This document shows positions 44,814 through 53,966 of a stretch of DNA of 64,000 nucleotides, in pieces. The translations under genes were made by a program, and so were the position numbers. The stretch's first letter is position 1. Every line of letters starts with the position of its first letter. Origin of the DNA: Alphaproteobacteria bacterium (lineage in GTDB: Bacteria; Pseudomonadota; Alphaproteobacteria; RF32; CAG-239); the NCBI GenBank assembly GCA_020025875.1, contig JAHHRI010000003.1, forward strand, positions 6,866 to 70,865. The letters run 5' to 3'. The notes below the pieces were generated by a model, which saw only the letters and a list, made by a program, of their open reading frames with translations, was not told the DNA's origin and searched no databases.

Positions 44814-45859
44814 CACGCCTGTTGCATATTGCCAATTTCAACTCGCTCCGCTTAAAAGGCTGCTTTCAATGCGGCTTTCCGGTAAAAATATCTTCCGGAT
44901 TGATTAAAAACGGCTTCGAAGTCATCAACTATGCCGACCGCGATCTATGCAGAATGTTCGGCTTTGGACATATGAACACCCTCGGACGCTGGCGCTTAAA
45001 CAAGCATCTCATCGAGTTTTGCCGCACAACCCGACCGGACGCGCTTTTGCTCGGACACGCCAACACCATCGAAAACGAAACGATCTTAAAAATAAAAAAA
45101 ATACTGCCGGGGATCCGCGTCATGCAGTGGAATTGTGACTCGATTACGCCGGAAAGCAAGCGCAACATCAAAGCCTTAACCGAACGTTTGGAGGTGGTGG
45201 ATCTGACCATGATATCAACCGGCGACAAAGCCATGCTCTCCATGTTCAAAAAAAACGACAAACCCGTGGCCTACCTTCCCAATATGGTAGATTCCGCCAT
45301 TGAAACCGGCAAGGCTTTTGCAGAGCCGACACCGGCTTTCGATGTTTTGCTTTGCGCCAACACCGGACAACGTCAATTTTGCGGAAAAGATACCGCCATT
45401 GAGGAAATATTAAACGAAAGTGAAAACCAAATCCCCAACCTCAAATGGTTGCTTGGCGGTCTGCGCGGATACCCGCCGCTGCACGGAGCCGAATATCTCA
45501 ACGCCTTTTCCAAAGCGGGCATGGGCTTTAACCTCAGCCGCTACAACGACGTTTACCTCTACAGCTCAGATCGCCTTGCTCACATTATTGGTAACGGCGA
45601 ACTAGCGCTAATCGATCGGGCAACCGGCTTTGCCGACGTCATTCCGGAAGACGGAGCCGCTTTTTACGGTAACCGAGAAGAGTTTTACGACAAACTAGCG
45701 TTTTACAAAAACAACACCGATGCCCGTATGAAAGCCGCCGCCTTGGGACATCGGGCTTTTTATCGGGAATTTGACAACCAAAGCGTTACCGCCTATATGG
45801 CAGCACTTTTGTTTGAACAGTTCAAAACGGCTCAACGGCCTTGGCAAATTGTCATCTGA
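44810..45859 (+). CDS. CgeB-like glycosyltransferase
   Basis: The 349-residue product has a Rossmann-like N-terminal half (LLHIANFNSLRLKGCFQCGF, DALLLGHANTI, IRVMQWNCDSIT) and a C-terminal GT-B half with ALTSAA-type loops: GFNLSRYNDVYLYSSDRLAHIIGNGELALIDRATGF, then EEFYDKLAFYKNNTDARMKAAALGHRAFYREF. This layout is that of CgeB / glycosyltransferase family 1-like proteins used in surface polysaccharide synthesis. Acceptor and donor are unknown. It overlaps the upstream gene by 4 bases and the convergent dehydrogenase gene by 8. Confidence 0.78.
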   Translation: MTRLLHIANFNSLRLKGCFQCGFPVKISSGLIKNGFEVINYADRDLCRMFGFGHMNTLGRWRLNKHLIEFCRTTRPDALLLGHANTIENETILKIKKILPGIRVMQWNCDSITPESKRNIKALTERLEVVDLTMISTGDKAMLSMFKKNDKPVAYLPNMVDSAIETGKAFAEPTPAFDVLLCANTGQRQFCGKDTAIEEILNESENQIPNLKWLLGGLRGYPPLHGAEYLNAFSKAGMGFNLSRYNDVYLYSSDRLAHIIGNGELALIDRATGFADVIPEDGAAFYGNREEFYDKLAFYKNNTDARMKAAALGHRAFYREFDNQSVTAYMAALLFEQFKTAQRPWQIVI

Positions 45860-46934
45860 CAAGCCGCCGCAAAATGTCGTCATCTTCCAGCAAATGAACT
45901 GCCAAATCTAAACTTTTAGGTTCAGAAAGAATGGTATAATAGTTATCTTTTATCGTCGGAGCCAATTCAACCGCTTTGATAAATTCTTTTTTATCAAAAG
46001 GATTTTCCGCAATAAAATCAAAAAAACCGGTTGCCGATAAAATATCGCGAACACCGTCTGTTTCTGGATTATCCTGCAACATAGCACAGAGATACGCCGC
46101 CGTTCCCACCTGCAAGCCGTGCATTTTCGGTTTTGCCGAAAATTCGTCAAGGGCATGTGAAATCAGATGCTCCGATCCGCTGGCGGGACGAGAACTGCCG
46201 GCAATTTCCATGGCTATGCCGCTGTATAGCAGCGAAGTTGCTAAGCTTCGCTGGAAACGAGGCGCCATCAGATCGCTGCTGTGACGCAAAAACAGCAGAT
46301 CCAACGAATTGTAAGACATCATCGAGGCAAAGTCGTTGAAGCGTTCTCTGCCTTGGTTGAAAGCCGTTTTCCAATCCCACAATGCACTGACTTTAGCAAT
46401 CATATCGCCAACGCCCGAATAAAGGAAAATCTTTGGACAATTAGCGATCACGTCAAGATCTATTACCACTCCGTAGGGAATGGCCGATTTTATGGTTTTT
46501 CTCACTCCTTTGGCGGTCAGTGAGGAGGTGGGCGAACAAAAACCATCATTAGACATTGAGGTCGGCACACTAATATAGGGCAGTCTGAGTAAATATGAGG
46601 CATATTTGGCAAAATCGAGAACTTTGCCGCCACCGATACCGACGATGGCCCGAACTTTAGATGACAAAGAAAACGCCGTGGCCGTAATATCTTCCACCGC
46701 AATGGAAGTTACCGTACACTCCGACACAATGCCGACGTGATGTTCTTCCAACCCGCGTTTCAACTGTTCTCCCAACATTTTTTCCATTCCTTCACCCCAA
46801 AACAAAGCAATCTCTGTCATCTCTTTATCAAACAGATATTTACCGATTTTGGCAATTTTCCTTTCTCCTATTTTCAATAGATAAGGAATGTTTATCTGAC
46901 GACTGGTCATAACATAGGGAAAATTTTTTTTCAT
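45852..46934 (-). CDS. sn-Glycerol-1-phosphate dehydrogenase-like protein
   Basis: The family reduces dihydroxyacetone phosphate to sn-glycerol 1-phosphate, the enantiomer used in archaeal lipids and in a few bacterial products. The 360-residue product has the NAD(P)-binding GIGGGKVLDFAKYASYLLRLPYISVPTSMSNDGFCSPTSSL (near 100-140), a Zn-site Asp/His set including SGVGDMIAKVSALWDWK and GSEHLISHALDEF, and MHGLQVGTAAYL. These match the EgsA/AraM branch of iron-containing alcohol-dehydrogenase-like proteins. It follows the HAD phosphatase gene by 3 bases, so they form one operon. Product stereochemistry is inferred from family only. Confidence 0.82.
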   Translation of the reverse strand: MKKNFPYVMTSRQINIPYLLKIGERKIAKIGKYLFDKEMTEIALFWGEGMEKMLGEQLKRGLEEHHVGIVSECTVTSIAVEDITATAFSLSSKVRAIVGIGGGKVLDFAKYASYLLRLPYISVPTSMSNDGFCSPTSSLTAKGVRKTIKSAIPYGVVIDLDVIANCPKIFLYSGVGDMIAKVSALWDWKTAFNQGRERFNDFASMMSYNSLDLLFLRHSSDLMAPRFQRSLATSLLYSGIAMEIAGSSRPASGSEHLISHALDEFSAKPKMHGLQVGTAAYLCAMLQDNPETDGVRDILSATGFFDFIAENPFDKKEFIKAVELAPTIKDNYYTILSEPKSLDLAVHLLEDDDILRRLVR

Positions 46935-46937
46935 TTT

Positions 46938-47595
46938 TTATCCTTTCAGGAAGTGGTATACCTCATCAAAATCTTTCAATTCTTCTGCCGGAATATGCAA
47001 CAGACGGCATTGATGCAACAACATTTTGCGAGCAAATACAACATCGGCGACAGCCGCCGCGGCAACATCAGGCATACCGTCGCCGCAATAAACGACACAA
47101 TAGCCTTTTTGCTGAAGATAAGCAACAACAGCGGCTTTGTCGACACCTGTATTCGGAGCATAAAAAGGGTTGTTTTCAGGCAGCGGATTCATGACCAGCC
47201 CCTTTTCAGGGCTGTAAACTCCATGGTTAGCAACTAGCTTTATCCAATTTTTGGCCATCTCTTTTCCGATCAGCTTGTCAATATAATAGTCACAACCTGC
47301 TGAACAAATATAAACCGGAATATGTTGTCGACAACAGTAATCGGCGACCGTAAAAAAACTTTGATCAATTTTAATTTTGCAAATAAAATCGTCAAGTTCG
47401 CGTTTTGTCACCCTGAGAGAGGAAAAAATTTCCTTTAAAGCCTCAAAATGAGTCTTTTTTCCCTCCATATACTCTCGCCATGGCAGCAACGCTTTTTCAC
47501 CGAGCCATCTGTCGCTGATATAATTAAAAAAAATCATCGTCACTGATCGTTCCGTCAAAATCAGAAACCAGAGCCATTTGACACTTTTTAATCAT
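46938..47595 (-). pseudogene. HAD-IB phosphatase split by +1 frameshift in a homopolymer
   Basis: Read from the ATG at 47595 or 47577, the frame encodes MALVSDFDGTISDDDFF, with the HAD nucleophile motif DFDGT, and then meets TAA. The rest of the protein (NYISDRWLGEKALLPWREY through ICSAGCDYYIDKL, then VVYCGDGMPDVAAAAVADVVFA) continues in another frame to 46938. The break lies in a run of eight A on the plus strand (47526-47533). With seven, the frame is continuous for 218 residues; the span of 658 bases is exactly one over a multiple of three. All HAD motifs are otherwise intact, so decay is recent, or the base is a sequencing error, or slippage restores the frame. It is cotranscribed with the glycerol-1-phosphate dehydrogenase gene. 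Confidence 0.85.
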
Positions 47596-47819
47596 TGCAA
47601 CAGCCTTTCTCATAAAAATTTGACGTTAAGGATACTTCATATACTTTACTAAAAGGTGAATTTTTAGATCCGACAAAAAAGATTGCACCTTTTAAAAACC
47701 ACGAAAAGATAAATCTTCGCGGCATTTTTTATGCAAACCGCGTTCAGGCTCTCAAGGCAAGTTTGTCGATTGTTGTTGCTGCCGATCCGTTGGCGTCCGC
47801 AGCCGACAAACCATGCCCT

Positions 47820-48728
47820 CTACACGTTATAAACCAATCCCCAGTCTTGATAGCGTGCCGGATCTTCGCTCCAGTTTTCCCGCACTTTCACGAATAAAAA
47901 TAAATGAATGCGGTCTTCAAGCATTTTTTCCAATTCCAACCGAGCCGACTGCCCGACTTTCTTAATCATCTCTCCGCTTTTGCCGATGATAATTTTTTTC
48001 TGCCCTTCCCGCTCAACATAAATGGTCATTTCCGCCCGCACCGAATTGTCCGGTCGTCGTTCCCACATTTCAGGTTCAACGGTCAACGAATAGGGCAACT
48101 CGTCCTGCAAATACAAAAACAGCTTTTCCCTCACAACTTCCGCCGCCAGCAGCCTGAGCGGCAAATCCGACATATGGTCTTCGGGGTAATACCAAGGCGA
48201 TTCCGGCAGATGATCCGCCAAATACCGATAAAAATCGGCCATTCCTTCTCCGGTTGTGGCAGAAACCATAAATGTTTCGGAAAAGTCTGCCGCCGCGTTG
48301 AGTTCTGCCGCCAGCGGCAGCAATTTTTCTTTTGCCACCAGATCAATTTTATTCAGCAATAAAACGGCTTGGCGTTTTTGTTTGTTCAGTTCGTCGACAA
48401 CAGCTCTGGTTTCCGCATCAAAGCCACGTCTGGAATCGACCACCAAAACCAACAGATCGCCATCGGAAGCCCCGCTCCATGCCGAAGCCACCATAGAACG
48501 ATCAAAACGCCGTTTGGGTTTAAAAATACCCGGTGTATCGAGAAAAATAATCTGCGTGTTGTCATAAATGCCGATGCCCTTCACCAAGGTGCGCGTTGTC
48601 TGCGCTTTGGGCGAAACGATAGACACCTTGGAACCGACAAAATCATTGGTAATGGTAGATTTTCCGGCATTCGGCGCGCCTATCAAAGCAACAAAACCGC
48701 AACGTGTCGGCCGTTCATTTATTTCCAT
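47820..48728 (-). CDS. era: GTPase Era
   Basis: Era binds 16S rRNA and assists maturation of the 30S subunit. The 302-residue product has the GTPase motifs GAPNAGKST, the switch region SPKAQTTRTLVKGIG, DTPGIF, NKIDL (in LLNKIDLVAKEK) and a C-terminal KH domain with GQKKIIIGKSGEMIKKVGQSARLELEKML. The start overlaps the rnc end by 14 bases, so translation is coupled. It is the last gene of the rpoZ-to-era block. Confidence 0.97.
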   Translation of the reverse strand: MEINERPTRCGFVALIGAPNAGKSTITNDFVGSKVSIVSPKAQTTRTLVKGIGIYDNTQIIFLDTPGIFKPKRRFDRSMVASAWSGASDGDLLVLVVDSRRGFDAETRAVVDELNKQKRQAVLLLNKIDLVAKEKLLPLAAELNAAADFSETFMVSATTGEGMADFYRYLADHLPESPWYYPEDHMSDLPLRLLAAEVVREKLFLYLQDELPYSLTVEPEMWERRPDNSVRAEMTIYVEREGQKKIIIGKSGEMIKKVGQSARLELEKMLEDRIHLFLFVKVRENWSEDPARYQDWGLVYNV

Positions 48729-49380
48729 GTTTCACTCCCAAAACCATCAACATTTTTTCTGCCGCATTCTGCTCGGCCATTTTTTTATTGCGACCGCTGC
48801 CCGTTTGTGCTTCCACTCCGTCTATTTCCACCTGCATATGAAAAATCGGATTATGTTCGGCTCCCTCGCGCCCGATTTCCATATATTTTGGCGCCGACAG
48901 ATTTTTTTCGTGGGCGGCTTCCTGCAACAAGGTTTTAGCGTCTTTGGGCGGACGTGTATGGGTATCGACCAGCGGGCGCCAATGTTTTTGCACAAAATCA
49001 ATCGCCGTCTGACAACCGCCGTCCAGATACATTGCCCCGATCACCGCTTCGCAAACATCGCACAAAACATTGTCATTATGCCGAACATCGATACTTTCTG
49101 CCACAATGCAACCGTCCAGCTTGAGTTTTAAAGCCATTTCCGCCACGGTTTCTTTGCACACAAGAGCCATAAACCGTTGCGACAAGCTGCCTTCCGGCTC
49201 TGCGGGAAACACACGATAGACCATTTCTGCCACAGCCACGCCCAGCACCCTATCCCCCAAAAACTCCAGCCGCTCATAGTTTTCCGACAACTTGCCGGTC
49301 TTGCTGGTATGTGTCAGCGCCTGATGCAGCAAATGCCGATTTTTAAAATGATATTGCAGATTTTTTTCCAGTTCTTCCAT
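48715..49380 (-). CDS. rnc: Ribonuclease III
   Basis: RNase III cuts double-stranded RNA in rRNA maturation and mRNA decay. The start is the ATG at 49380, seven bases after GGAG; an ATG two codons upstream is too close to that site. The 221-residue product has the signature NYERLEFLGDRVLGVAVAEMV, the second acidic site DVCEAVIGAMYLDGG, and a double-stranded RNA-binding domain (LLQEAAHEKNLSAPKY through GSGRNKKMAEQNAAEKML). Confidence 0.97.
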   Translation of the reverse strand: MEELEKNLQYHFKNRHLLHQALTHTSKTGKLSENYERLEFLGDRVLGVAVAEMVYRVFPAEPEGSLSQRFMALVCKETVAEMALKLKLDGCIVAESIDVRHNDNVLCDVCEAVIGAMYLDGGCQTAIDFVQKHWRPLVDTHTRPPKDAKTLLQEAAHEKNLSAPKYMEIGREGAEHNPIFHMQVEIDGVEAQTGSGRNKKMAEQNAAEKMLMVLGVKHGNK

Positions 49381-49419
49381 AACCATTCTCCGTCACAAGC
49401 TTAAACTGTCTATATAAGA

Positions 49420-50184
49420 TCAGTTAATTTTGCTGAACAGACGGCTCCACCTGATTTTTTTTGCCCAAGTCCAAGGTTTGTACCAAGCCCCCTCGTTCGG
49501 ATCATAGGAAAAAAACAAAAACCGCGCTTTGCCCACCAAATTTTCCATCGGCACAAAACCGACGCTGATCCGACTGTCATCGGAACGGTCGCGGTTATCT
49601 CCCATCACAAACAAGCTTCCGTCGGGAACGGTTACTTCGGCAAAGTCGTCCTCTCTTTCCTCGTCGGAAATTTCTAAAATGCTGTGTTTAACACCGTTTG
49701 GCAGCGTTTCCACATACTGATGATAACGTTCGGCGTGTCCGAACGGATTGCGCAAGACAAAATTTTCTCCCTCAACCCGTTCAAGCATTTGACCGTTAAC
49801 GAACAAACGCCCGTTTTCCAGTTTTATTTTGTCACCGGGCATACCGATAATCCGTTTGATAAAATCGGTGTGGTTATCTTTGGGAAACTTAAAAACAACC
49901 ACATCACCCTGTTTGGGCTCGCTGCTCCATACGCGTCCTTCAAAAGACGGAAAACTAAAAGGGAACGAATGTCTGGAATAACCATAAGTATATTTGGAAA
50001 CAAACAGAAAGTCTCCGACATAAAGATTGGGATACATTGAGCCCGACGGAATTTTGAACGGCTCAAACAAAAAGCTCCTAATCAAAACGGCAATCACGAT
50101 TGCATAAATGATTGTTTTGATTGTTTCCGACATACTTTCTTCTTTTTCCATTTTAGTTTTTCTCCCAATCGTTTTTTCTGTCAT
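49420..50184 (-). CDS. lepB: Signal peptidase I
   Basis: LepB removes signal peptides from secreted proteins. The 254-residue product has an N-terminal membrane helix (IIYAIVIAVLIRSFLFEPF), the catalytic Ser in PSGSMYPNL and catalytic Lys in FIKRIIGMPGD, and the conserved GDNRDRSDDSR box. The ATG at 50184 has AGAGG five bases upstream; ATGs at residues 12 and 18 are possible alternative starts. It lies between acpS and rnc in the same operon. Confidence 0.95.
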   Translation of the reverse strand: MTEKTIGRKTKMEKEESMSETIKTIIYAIVIAVLIRSFLFEPFKIPSGSMYPNLYVGDFLFVSKYTYGYSRHSFPFSFPSFEGRVWSSEPKQGDVVVFKFPKDNHTDFIKRIIGMPGDKIKLENGRLFVNGQMLERVEGENFVLRNPFGHAERYHQYVETLPNGVKHSILEISDEEREDDFAEVTVPDGSLFVMGDNRDRSDDSRISVGFVPMENLVGKARFLFFSYDPNEGAWYKPWTWAKKIRWSRLFSKIN

Positions 50185-50217
50185 ACTAACCTCTATTTTT
50201 ATTTTAGCAACAAAAAG

Positions 50218-50613
50218 CTAACAGCTTTCAATAATAACCGTTGCCTGCGCCAACGGATAATCGTCGCTTATGCTCAACCACAGGCGGGGTGCGGAAACCG
50301 TCTTTTTCAAAACCGCTTCTGCCTGTCCGGAAACCTTAATCGTCGGTTGTCCGCTCGGCAGGTGCAACACTTCTATTTCCGCCCACGAAATTCCCTGCGC
50401 AAACCCTGTGCCGAGAGCCTTAACAAAAGCTTCTTTGGCGGCAAAACGCTTGGCAAGCGAAGCAACAAATCGTGCTTTATCGGCATATATCCTGTCCAGC
50501 TCTTGCCGTTCTTCCCTCCCAAAACAGCGGTTAAGAAAACGCTCGCGAAAGTTTGCATAGGCTTTTTCGATACGTCCGATATGGCAAATATCGCTCCCCA
50601 ATCCGATAATCAT
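50218..50613 (-). CDS. acpS: Holo-[acyl-carrier-protein] synthase
   Basis: AcpS attaches 4'-phosphopantetheine to the acyl carrier protein. The 131-residue product has GLGSDICHIGRIEK with the metal-binding Asp8, and FAAKEAFVKALGTGFAQGISW with the catalytic Glu. Length is normal. Its ATG overlaps the DUF2062 stop codon (ATGA). Confidence 0.95.
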   Translation of the reverse strand: MIIGLGSDICHIGRIEKAYANFRERFLNRCFGREERQELDRIYADKARFVASLAKRFAAKEAFVKALGTGFAQGISWAEIEVLHLPSGQPTIKVSGQAEAVLKKTVSAPRLWLSISDDYPLAQATVIIESC

Positions 50614-51215
50614 GATATTTTGTCCGCTCTTTCGTTTTTGTATTTTCTAAAACGGCCGATTTTTTCCAACGACTTTTTAACGACATAATAAGTGATTGCC
50701 CAAGCGGCAATGTAAAAAGGAACACAGCCGACCATCATCGGCCAAACAACCGGCCACACATCACGCCCGAATGAAGAAAAATCAAAGGTTATCAAAGCGT
50801 GCATTGCCTTTTCAAACACTTTTGTAAATTCTATCTGGCTGCGTCCGTATTCGCCCAGCAGAAAACGTCCGGTATAAAGCACAGAAACCCAGATAAACGG
50901 AAAGGTCCACGGGTTTCCTGCCGCCGTGCCGAGAGCCCCTGCCAAAACATTGCCTCGCACCAACCATGCCGTTGCCGCTGCCAACACAAAATGAAAACCG
51001 ACAAACGGCGTAAAAGAAACAGCCACGCCGCAAGCCACGCCGGCGGCAATCGAATATGGCGTTCCTCCCAGTTGGCTGAGGCGTAGCAATATGCGTTTGG
51101 CGTAGCGCCTCCACCCCGATCTGCGCCTCCCGCTTTGACGCTTTGTTTCCGTTGCTTCCCGCTTCCCTCGTAAAAACAAATTGCTTCTCCTTTGTTTATG
51201 CCGATCGGGCAACAT
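50610..51215 (-). CDS. DUF2062 family membrane protein
   Basis: Taking the ATG at 51215, the product is 201 residues. A strongly basic N-terminus (RRSNLFLRGKREATETKRQSGRRRSGWRR) precedes the DUF2062 segment: GGTPYSIAAGVACGVAVSFTPFVGFHF and GNVLAGALGTAAGNPWTFPFIWV, with three to four membrane helices. Its function is unknown. It overlaps the rsh end by 20 bases and acpS by 4, so it is embedded in the rpoZ-rsh-acpS-lepB operon. Confidence 0.85.
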   Translation of the reverse strand: MLPDRHKQRRSNLFLRGKREATETKRQSGRRRSGWRRYAKRILLRLSQLGGTPYSIAAGVACGVAVSFTPFVGFHFVLAAATAWLVRGNVLAGALGTAAGNPWTFPFIWVSVLYTGRFLLGEYGRSQIEFTKVFEKAMHALITFDFSSFGRDVWPVVWPMMVGCVPFYIAAWAITYYVVKKSLEKIGRFRKYKNERADKIS

Positions 51216-53334
51216 AGCTGACTGCTTTTGAAGACTTGAGATCGGCAATTATTGAATTCAGATGGTCTAAATTCTTCACATCGACGTCAACCATAATTTC
51301 AAAATAGCTAATCGTACGGTAAACAATGTTCAGATTGGAAATATTGGCGTTGTTACGCGCCATGATATTAGATATTTCACCCAAGCTTCCGGGTTCGTTG
51401 CTTAGCATCAACTTCAGCCGTCCGGTATGGCTTTGGTTATCGGCTTCCTTGCCCCATGCAATGTCCAACCAGCGTTCCGGTTCGCCCGAAAATCGCTCCA
51501 ATGCTTTGCAGTCTGCACGATGAACAGCCACGCCTTTGCCGGTTGTTACAATCCCGACAATCCGATCCCCCGGCAAGGGATGGCAGCAGCCGGCAAAATG
51601 CATTGCCATTCCGGGAATTAGTCCCTCTATTTTCAAAGGCTCGGCATTTTTCTTTTTGATTTTGCGGAATGAAGGAACTTTTATCGCCTTGACCACTTTT
51701 TCCAATTTGGACTGCTTGTAGGCAGGATAAACGGTTTTCATCACATCCCAACCGCTGACCAGCCCCTCTCCTACTTTGGCATAAATATCATCAATCGATT
51801 CCGCCTCAAAATGGGGCATAACCAGCAGCAACCCTTTTTCGGAAAACTCCAACCCTTCGTTTTTAAACATTTTTTCAAGGATTTCTTGACCAAGAACAAT
51901 AAACTGATCGCGCTTTGAAGAACGCACATAACGGCGGATGGCGGCTTTGGCCTTGCCGGTCACCACAAAACGCTCCCATTCGGTTGACGGATGCTGAGCT
52001 TTGGAAGTCAAAATCTCCACTTGGTCTCCGTTTTGCAACACCGTTCTTAAAGGGCGGATTTCTCCGTTAATTTTAGCCCCCACACAAGTATCGCCTACAG
52101 AAGAATGAACGGCATAGGCAAAATCGACCGGAGTGGAATTAATCGGCAAACCGATCAAATCGCCTTTGGGCGTAAAGCAAAACACCTGATCATTATACAT
52201 TTCAAGCTTGGTGTTTTCCAAAAATTCTTCCGGATTAGATGCCCTTTCCAATATCTCCAGCAGTTCTCTGATCCAGCGAAAATTCTTCCCTTCCGCCTTT
52301 TGCCCTTGTTTATACGCCCAATGGGCGGCAATCCCTTTTTCTGCAATTTCGTGCATTTCAAAGGTGCGGATTTGCACTTCGATTCGGGTATTGAGCGGTC
52401 CGATAACGCCGGTATGAATCGACTGATAACCATTTGGTTTCGGGGTTGAGATATAATCTTTGAAACGGCGCGGAACCATGTGATATTTGCTATGAATAAT
52501 CCCCAGCGCCTGATAACAGGAGGCAATATCATCAACACAAATGCGAAAGGCCATAATGTCTGACAGCTGCTCAAAAGAAGCGTTTTTCTGTTGCATCTTG
52601 CGCCAAATGGAGTAAGGTGTTTTTTCCCGCCCTGTTACCTGACATTTAACCGCGTTAACGTCCATATCCTTTTTCAGCGCCTCTATGATCTTCGGCACCA
52701 AATTACTTCCCTGTTCGCGCAAAAAATTCAGTCGCGCAATGATGGAATCGTGAGCCTCTTTATAAAGTTCGCAAAAAGCCCGTTCTTCCAACTCGCTTTT
52801 CACTTCCTGCATACCGATTCGTTCTGCCAAGGGGGCATAAATATCCAATGTTTCGCGCGCAATTCTGGTGCGTTTTTCCGGTGCCAGAAAATGCAAGGTT
52901 CGCATATTATGCAAGCGATCCGCCAGTTTGATTAAAAGCACGCGGATATCTTCCGACATGGCAAGCAGCAACTTGCGGAAGTTTTCGGCTTGTTTGGTAT
53001 AGACCGACTTTTGCTCAATCATTGCCAGTTTGGTCAGCCCGTCCACCAGCGAGGCCACTTGTTCGCCAAACAGTTGGCGCACTTCTTCCACCGTGGTATC
53101 GGTATCTTCAACCGTATCATGCAAAAGTCCGGCAATAACCGAGGAACAATCCAGCTTAAACTTCGTCAGAATACCCGCCACTTCAACCGGATGCGAATAA
53201 TACGGATCGCCGGAAGCCCTCAGCTGCGCACCATGCTTTTTCATAGCAAAAACATAGGCGCGGTTCAGGGCGTCCTCGTCAACATCGGGATCGTAAGATT
53301 TTACTAAATCAACTAATTCATATTGTCGTAACAT
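51196..53334 (-). CDS. Bifunctional (p)ppGpp synthetase/hydrolase, Rsh
   Basis: Alphaproteobacteria usually have one RelA/SpoT homologue that makes and degrades the alarmone (p)ppGpp. The 712-residue product has the HD hydrolase domain with SHPVEVAGIL and IAGLLHDTVEDTDTT, and the KLADRLHNMRTL site. The synthetase domain has DIMAFRICVDD and YISTPKPNGYQSIHT. TGS (DVFCFTPKGDLIGLP-like), a helical region and a C-terminal ACT domain follow. Since both catalytic domains are intact, dual activity is expected. It follows rpoZ by 15 bases. Confidence 0.96.
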   Translation of the reverse strand: MLRQYELVDLVKSYDPDVDEDALNRAYVFAMKKHGAQLRASGDPYYSHPVEVAGILTKFKLDCSSVIAGLLHDTVEDTDTTVEEVRQLFGEQVASLVDGLTKLAMIEQKSVYTKQAENFRKLLLAMSEDIRVLLIKLADRLHNMRTLHFLAPEKRTRIARETLDIYAPLAERIGMQEVKSELEERAFCELYKEAHDSIIARLNFLREQGSNLVPKIIEALKKDMDVNAVKCQVTGREKTPYSIWRKMQQKNASFEQLSDIMAFRICVDDIASCYQALGIIHSKYHMVPRRFKDYISTPKPNGYQSIHTGVIGPLNTRIEVQIRTFEMHEIAEKGIAAHWAYKQGQKAEGKNFRWIRELLEILERASNPEEFLENTKLEMYNDQVFCFTPKGDLIGLPINSTPVDFAYAVHSSVGDTCVGAKINGEIRPLRTVLQNGDQVEILTSKAQHPSTEWERFVVTGKAKAAIRRYVRSSKRDQFIVLGQEILEKMFKNEGLEFSEKGLLLVMPHFEAESIDDIYAKVGEGLVSGWDVMKTVYPAYKQSKLEKVVKAIKVPSFRKIKKKNAEPLKIEGLIPGMAMHFAGCCHPLPGDRIVGIVTTGKGVAVHRADCKALERFSGEPERWLDIAWGKEADNQSHTGRLKLMLSNEPGSLGEISNIMARNNANISNLNIVYRTISYFEIMVDVDVKNLDHLNSIIADLKSSKAVSYVARSA

Positions 53335-53349
53335 CGGCTCGCATCATTA

Positions 53350-53847
53350 TCATTCTTCGTCCAAGTCGTCCATGCCGTCGTCACCCAATGCGCCGCCTTC
53401 ATCAAAGCCAAAATCGTCGTCGCCGTCCAAGTCAACGTCAATATCGCCGTCCTCGTCAACATCGGCGTCAAGGTCAAGGTTGTCATCGTCTACCCCGTGA
53501 ACTTGCATGGAGTCGGACATTTCGTTATCAAGCAGCAATCCCGAAAATTGATCATCCAGCCCTGCCAATTCTTTCTCTGCCGCCAAAATCTCCATTTCTT
53601 CTTCTTCGGGTTCTTCAACTTCCACATATTTTTGCAGACCCATAACCAACGACTTTTGCAAATCTTCAATATTGACCTTTTCTTCGGCAATTTCACGCAA
53701 GGCAATAACCGGATTTTTATCGTTGTCGCGAGAAACCATAATCGGCGATCCGGAAGAAATATCCTTTGCCCGTTGTGTCGCAACCATCAGCAGTTCATAG
53801 CGGTTGGGAATTTTATCGATGCAGTCTTCAACTGTAACTCTTGCCAT
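53350..53847 (-). CDS. rpoZ: RNA polymerase omega subunit with long acidic tail
   Basis: Omega aids folding and assembly of the beta-prime subunit and contributes to a ppGpp site. Residues 1-75 are a regular omega core (VTVEDCIDKIPNRYELLMVATQRAKDISSG, NPVIALREIAEEKV). From about residue 78 to 165 the protein is almost wholly acidic: an EEPEEEEMEIL stretch, then DDNLDLDADVDEDGDIDVDL and more Asp/Gly repeats. This tail roughly doubles the usual length. It heads the operon whose second gene makes (p)ppGpp. Confidence 0.93.
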   Translation of the reverse strand: MARVTVEDCIDKIPNRYELLMVATQRAKDISSGSPIMVSRDNDKNPVIALREIAEEKVNIEDLQKSLVMGLQKYVEVEEPEEEEMEILAAEKELAGLDDQFSGLLLDNEMSDSMQVHGVDDDNLDLDADVDEDGDIDVDLDGDDDFGFDEGGALGDDGMDDLDEE

Positions 53848-53966
53848 TTTTTCACCTTTTTTCAGTTAGATTGAAACAATTTTTGACGCTAACTATAAAC
53901 ATATTGCCTTGCAAATGCAACGAAAATCTGTTTTTGCTTTGTCTAATTTATTGTTTTTGTTAAATA

